A stretch of DNA of 8,145 nt, from the NCBI GenBank assembly GCA_002067565.1, contig MVQZ01000311.1, forward strand, positions 1-8,145. The letters run 5' to 3'. The stretch's first letter is position 1; each line of letters begins with the position of its first letter. Below are positions 5,720 through 8,145 of the stretch, piece by piece. Origin of the DNA: Methanobacterium sp. PtaU1.Bin242 (GTDB lineage: Archaea > Methanobacteriota > Methanobacteria > Methanobacteriales > Methanobacteriaceae). Under the pieces are notes generated by a model. The model was not told the origin of the DNA. It saw only the letters and a list, made by a program, of their open reading frames with translations, and did no database searches. The translations under genes were made by a program, and so were the position numbers.

Positions 5720-6286
5720 TTATCGTTTGTTCATTTCGATCAATATCTCATTTGATACTTTCAGGAATTTTCCCACTATATCCCTGTACTTTTCTTCTCG
5801 CTTTTTTAAATTCTCTTCTATTTTTTTACGCTCGGTAATATCGATAAAGCTTTCAAGAAGATATTCACGTCCGTTTAAATTAATGGGAACCACACTTTTT
5901 ATGATTGGTATTTCCCTGCCATTTACATCTAAAAGAACCCTTTCTGATTGGTCAACAGTCTGATTGAGATCTACTATGGGGCATTGACCTTGCTCAGCTG
6001 GACAGATAAATTTATGGCATAGCTGCCCCTCAATTTCATCCTTGGAAGCCCCTATAAGCTGGGCAGCCATATCATTTACATTGACTATTAGCTGATCATT
6101 TTTATCTATTAAAATAATTCCAGTTTGTATGGTGGATAAAATAGTTTCAAGATAAGCATCTTTCTCTTTAAGAGCTTCTTTTACTTTTCTGCATTGGCTT
6201 TCTGATTCTTCTAATTCTTTAACTCTATAATTAAGCACATCAATTTCATCTAGAAGCTGTTTTTTGGTTTTATCTTCCTGGTTCAT
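5720..6286 (-). CDS. PAS-domain protein with three-Cys motif and no output domain
   Basis: The start chosen is ATG 6286, with AAAAGGGGA 6 nt upstream. The ATG at 6319 has no ribosome site and would overlap the TPR gene. The 188-residue product starts with a coiled coil (about 1-43, EDKTKKQLLDEIDVLNYRVK). A PAS domain follows at about 44-152: YLETILSTIQTGIILIDKND, then VNDMAAQLIGASKDEIEGQ, ending YLLESFIDITERK. A second helical stretch fills 153-188. PAS domains sense ligands, redox or light and mediate dimerisation. In this one Cys90, Cys95 and Cys102 form CHKFICPAEQGQC between the central helices and the strands, which suggests metal, heme or disulfide sensing. No kinase, HTH or cyclase follows, so it must act through partners, perhaps the TPR protein 22 nt upstream or the ATPase. 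Confidence 0.85.
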   Translation of the reverse strand: MNQEDKTKKQLLDEIDVLNYRVKELEESESQCRKVKEALKEKDAYLETILSTIQTGIILIDKNDQLIVNVNDMAAQLIGASKDEIEGQLCHKFICPAEQGQCPIVDLNQTVDQSERVLLDVNGREIPIIKSVVPINLNGREYLLESFIDITERKKIEENLKKREEKYRDIVGKFLKVSNEILIEMNKR

Positions 6287-6292
6287 AAGAAA

Positions 6293-6299
6293 TCCCCTT
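6293..6299 (-). promoter_or_regulatory. Shine-Dalgarno site that fixes the PAS protein start
   Basis: The minus strand AAGGGGA stands 6 nt before ATG 6286, inside the 22-nt gap after the TPR gene's stop. It favours that start over ATG 6319 and implies separate initiation within one transcript. Confidence 0.65.
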
Positions 6300-6308
6300 T
6301 TAGGGAGG

Positions 6309-7220
6309 TTAAGTTTCATAAATAGTGTTCATAAGTTCTATTGCAATTGACTCTGCATATGAATCCTTTAAACTTCGGAATATTTCAATAGCCTTCCTAA
6401 AATTAAAGTTTATATTTTCTATATCTCCCAGTACAAAAGACACCACTCCAATGAAAAGATGGGATATGGCCTCTCCTTGGGGATAATTAATTTCAACAAA
6501 AATATTTAAAGCATTATTAAAATATTCCATGGATTTTTTAGTGATTTTTTTTCCTAAAGTTTTATCCCCCATAATTAAAAGCAATATTCCCTGGCTTTTT
6601 TTATCCCCCAGATCACTTGCCAGATCATATGCCTCCTTTACGCTTTCTAAGGACTTTTCAGTTTTAAGATAAGAGCTGTAAGCACCGGATTCTTCCAGTA
6701 GATTTATGACTTCATCTAACTTTTCAAAGATCTGATCAAAGTCATCCTCGGTTTTTATTTCAGCATCAGATGGAATTTCTACTTCTTCAACCTCTTCCAC
6801 CTTATCATCAGTGGGCATGACTTGAGTTCCACTTAATTCCGCTTCCAGATCCTTGATTTTATTTAAAACATCGTCTTTAAAGCTAGAGTCTGTTGACGAG
6901 TATAATTCCATACATTCCCTATAACATTTAAGGGCGTTTCCTTTTTCACCGATATTCAGATATATATCTCCAATTAGAGATAAAACATCGGCCAATTTTT
7001 CTTCAAACCCCAGTTCTTCATAAATATTACGGGCTTTTTTGAGAGATTCCAATGCATCATCTATATCATCATCTTCAAAACTCAAAACGGCTATTTGAAT
7101 GAGAATTTCAGCTTCATATTCCTGATATTCCCACAGCAACTGCCTGTAATCCTGAATGGAATAAACCTCTTCTTTTTGGAATCTGTCAAATACTCCCAGA
7201 AGTAATAACTCATTCATCAT
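6309..7220 (-). CDS. TPR-repeat protein with acidic linker
   Basis: This encodes 303 residues and begins with two ATGs (7220, 7217) after AAGGGAAG. Helical repeats of TPR type occur at about 36-71 (ALESLKKARNIYEELG), 75-108 (IGDIYLNIGEKGNALKCYRE), 184-207, 208-243 (SMEYFNNALNIFVEIN) and 247-283 (HLFIGVVSFVLGDIENINFN, then FRKAIEIFRSLKD). A very acidic linker at 138-165 (DDKVEEVEEVEIPSDAE) divides the two sets. There is no signal peptide or membrane segment, so it is cytoplasmic. TPR sets bind peptides of partner proteins and often serve as scaffolds. The PAS gene starts 22 nt after its stop on the same strand, so the two are probably co-transcribed. The ATPase gene is 161 nt upstream. Confidence 0.85.
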   Translation of the reverse strand: MMNELLLLGVFDRFQKEEVYSIQDYRQLLWEYQEYEAEILIQIAVLSFEDDDIDDALESLKKARNIYEELGFEEKLADVLSLIGDIYLNIGEKGNALKCYRECMELYSSTDSSFKDDVLNKIKDLEAELSGTQVMPTDDKVEEVEEVEIPSDAEIKTEDDFDQIFEKLDEVINLLEESGAYSSYLKTEKSLESVKEAYDLASDLGDKKSQGILLLIMGDKTLGKKITKKSMEYFNNALNIFVEINYPQGEAISHLFIGVVSFVLGDIENINFNFRKAIEIFRSLKDSYAESIAIELMNTIYET

Positions 7221-7381
7221 ATTATTCTTCCCTTTATGTTATGAAAATTATTTAACGGATATAATATTCTAATTTCTTTTATAATCAATTTTTAACTAGA
7301 TTATAACTGATTAAATATTTTTTTTATCTTTATTTTTTAACAACTTAATCTTATTGTTCCTTATGGATTATCTTTAACTCT
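7221..7381. other. 161-nt AT-rich spacer between ATPase and TPR genes
   Basis: This contains the TATA candidate for the TPR-PAS pair and runs of A and T. On the minus strand the bases after the ATPase stop show no T-tract, so read-through from the ATPase gene is possible. No coding frame or RNA gene is seen. Confidence 0.4.
7278..7290 (-). promoter_or_regulatory. Candidate TATA box for the TPR-PAS pair
   Basis: The minus strand reads AATTGATTATAAA across this part of the 161-nt spacer. A start about 25 nt downstream would be near 7257 and give a leader of about 37 nt. This would let the TPR and PAS genes be expressed apart from the ATPase gene. Confidence 0.35.
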
Positions 7382-8101
7382 CTATATTCTTCCAACCACA
7401 ATTCCGTTATCTGTAATTTCATAAGTAGATTTCACCCTTCTGATCTCACTAATATCCTCAGGAATACTTTCGATGTGAATATTTTCTCCGTCTAATTTAA
7501 CTGTGGTGTGGAAAAGTGATTTCATCATTAATTCACTATCTGGATTAACAATACCCTCAGTATAGGTAACTATACCCGTACCACCAGCTTCATTAATACG
7601 CCTTAAATAGGCCTTTAAAAGTCTTAAAATCATCTGTTCTGGATTAAATGCTAATAGTGTGGTAAGGGAATCCAGAGCAGATCTGTATTGATCAGCCTTT
7701 TTGTACACAAATCTGGTTCCGATACCCACTTTAACCATCAGATCAGCAGGGTTATTTATAGAAGATAATTTGAAGGTGTTAGTGTCCTCTAAGTTAACAC
7801 CAGAAAGTTTTGATATTCCATCAATCACATAAAGTGTCTGGTTTTGTATGTAGTTCTGTATGAACCACTGGAAATCCATCATGTTACTTTGAAGCTGTTT
7901 TATCCCATGATCTGTCGTTATATAAAGACCGGGTTCCTGATTTAAAAGTCCTTTATATATGAACTGGTTGCTGAATATTGTTTTCCCTGTTTTTGGAGGG
8001 CCATAAATCAGTAAGTTGGTGTTTACTGGAATTCCACCAGTTCCTTCATCTGAAATTGTCAAATCGTCATATCCCGGAATTCCTGATTCAATAAACTTCA
8101 T
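7382..8101 (-). CDS. RAD55/KaiC-like RecA-superfamily ATPase
   Basis: This encodes 239 residues, a single RecA-type domain of the size usual for archaeal KaiC-like proteins. It opens with ESGIPGYDDL, the common KaiC-family lead. Walker A is GPPKTGKT at 34-41, then NQFIYKGLLNQEPGLYITTD. A hydrophobic strand at 90-94 (LYVID) and a second at 140-150, ending in Asp144 of ALDSLTTLL, supply the Walker B region. The family Glu pair after the second strand is replaced here by ITTDHG, so the hydrolysis chemistry may differ from clock KaiC. GTGIVTYTEG at 174-183 is the next core strand. Such proteins act as ATP-driven switches in archaeal signalling, not only in recombination. The start has AAAGGTG 6 nt upstream. 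Its neighbours are TPR and PAS genes, which supports a sensory role by context only. Confidence 0.8.
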   Translation of the reverse strand: MKFIESGIPGYDDLTISDEGTGGIPVNTNLLIYGPPKTGKTIFSNQFIYKGLLNQEPGLYITTDHGIKQLQSNMMDFQWFIQNYIQNQTLYVIDGISKLSGVNLEDTNTFKLSSINNPADLMVKVGIGTRFVYKKADQYRSALDSLTTLLAFNPEQMILRLLKAYLRRINEAGGTGIVTYTEGIVNPDSELMMKSLFHTTVKLDGENIHIESIPEDISEIRRVKSTYEITDNGIVVGRI

Positions 8102-8145
8102 ATATTACACCTTTATAAATAATCCAGATTATATGTCTTATAAAC

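Noticed and set aside
6287..6319. Longer start of the PAS gene at ATG 6319
   Set aside because: It has no ribosome site and overlaps the TPR gene's end, while ATG 6286 has AAGGGGA at proper distance.
8112..8119. ATTTATAAA as TATA box of the ATPase gene
   Set aside because: It overlaps the ribosome site and would start transcription past the ATG. The real promoter is probably beyond the window edge.
1..8145. CRISPR array to accompany the Csa3-like gene
   Set aside because: No regularly spaced direct repeats were seen on reading the whole window.

Overview
The window looks like a chromosomal stretch from a methanogenic archaeon of the Methanobacteriales, probably close to Methanobacterium. 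This is inferred from an apparent DUF4013 membrane protein, strong Shine-Dalgarno sites (AGGAGGTG, GGAGG), TATA-type promoter elements in very AT-rich spacers, a Csa3-like CARF regulator and a RAD55/KaiC-like ATPase. No database search was possible, so all family names rest on reading the translations.

Nearly everything is on the minus strand. Read from the right edge (the 5' side of that strand) the order is: a KaiC/RAD55-like ATPase (8101-7382), a TPR protein (7220-6309) and a PAS protein (6286-5720). These three could form a signalling module. A 404-nt AT-rich spacer follows, then a Csa3-like CARF-wHTH regulator (5315-4722) with no CRISPR array or cas gene in the window, and a two-ribbon zinc protein (4616-4179). 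Next come a small membrane-anchored protein (3909-3493), a secreted glutamine-amidotransferase-like protein with a Thr/Pro stalk and C-terminal anchor (3347-2298), a His/Cys-rich AbrB-like mini-protein (2196-1975) and a small zinc-ribbon protein (1766-1482).

The left 1.35 kb is in decay. A nucleoside 2-deoxyribosyltransferase-like gene on the plus strand (645-1346) carries a nonsense codon, two frame changes and a lost active-site-like Glu. The DUF4013 gene at the left edge (minus, from 352) is frameshifted after 95 codons, and its lost reading frame continues to the window edge.

Apart from the ATPase-TPR-PAS group, the genes look like independent accessory or regulatory loci with their own spacers. 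The points most worth a second look are the orphan CARF regulator with a palindrome in its leader, the metal-ligand-rich AbrB-like protein, the PAS domain with a three-cysteine motif, and several perfect inverted repeats in the spacers. I found no IS element, tRNA, rRNA or CRISPR array.
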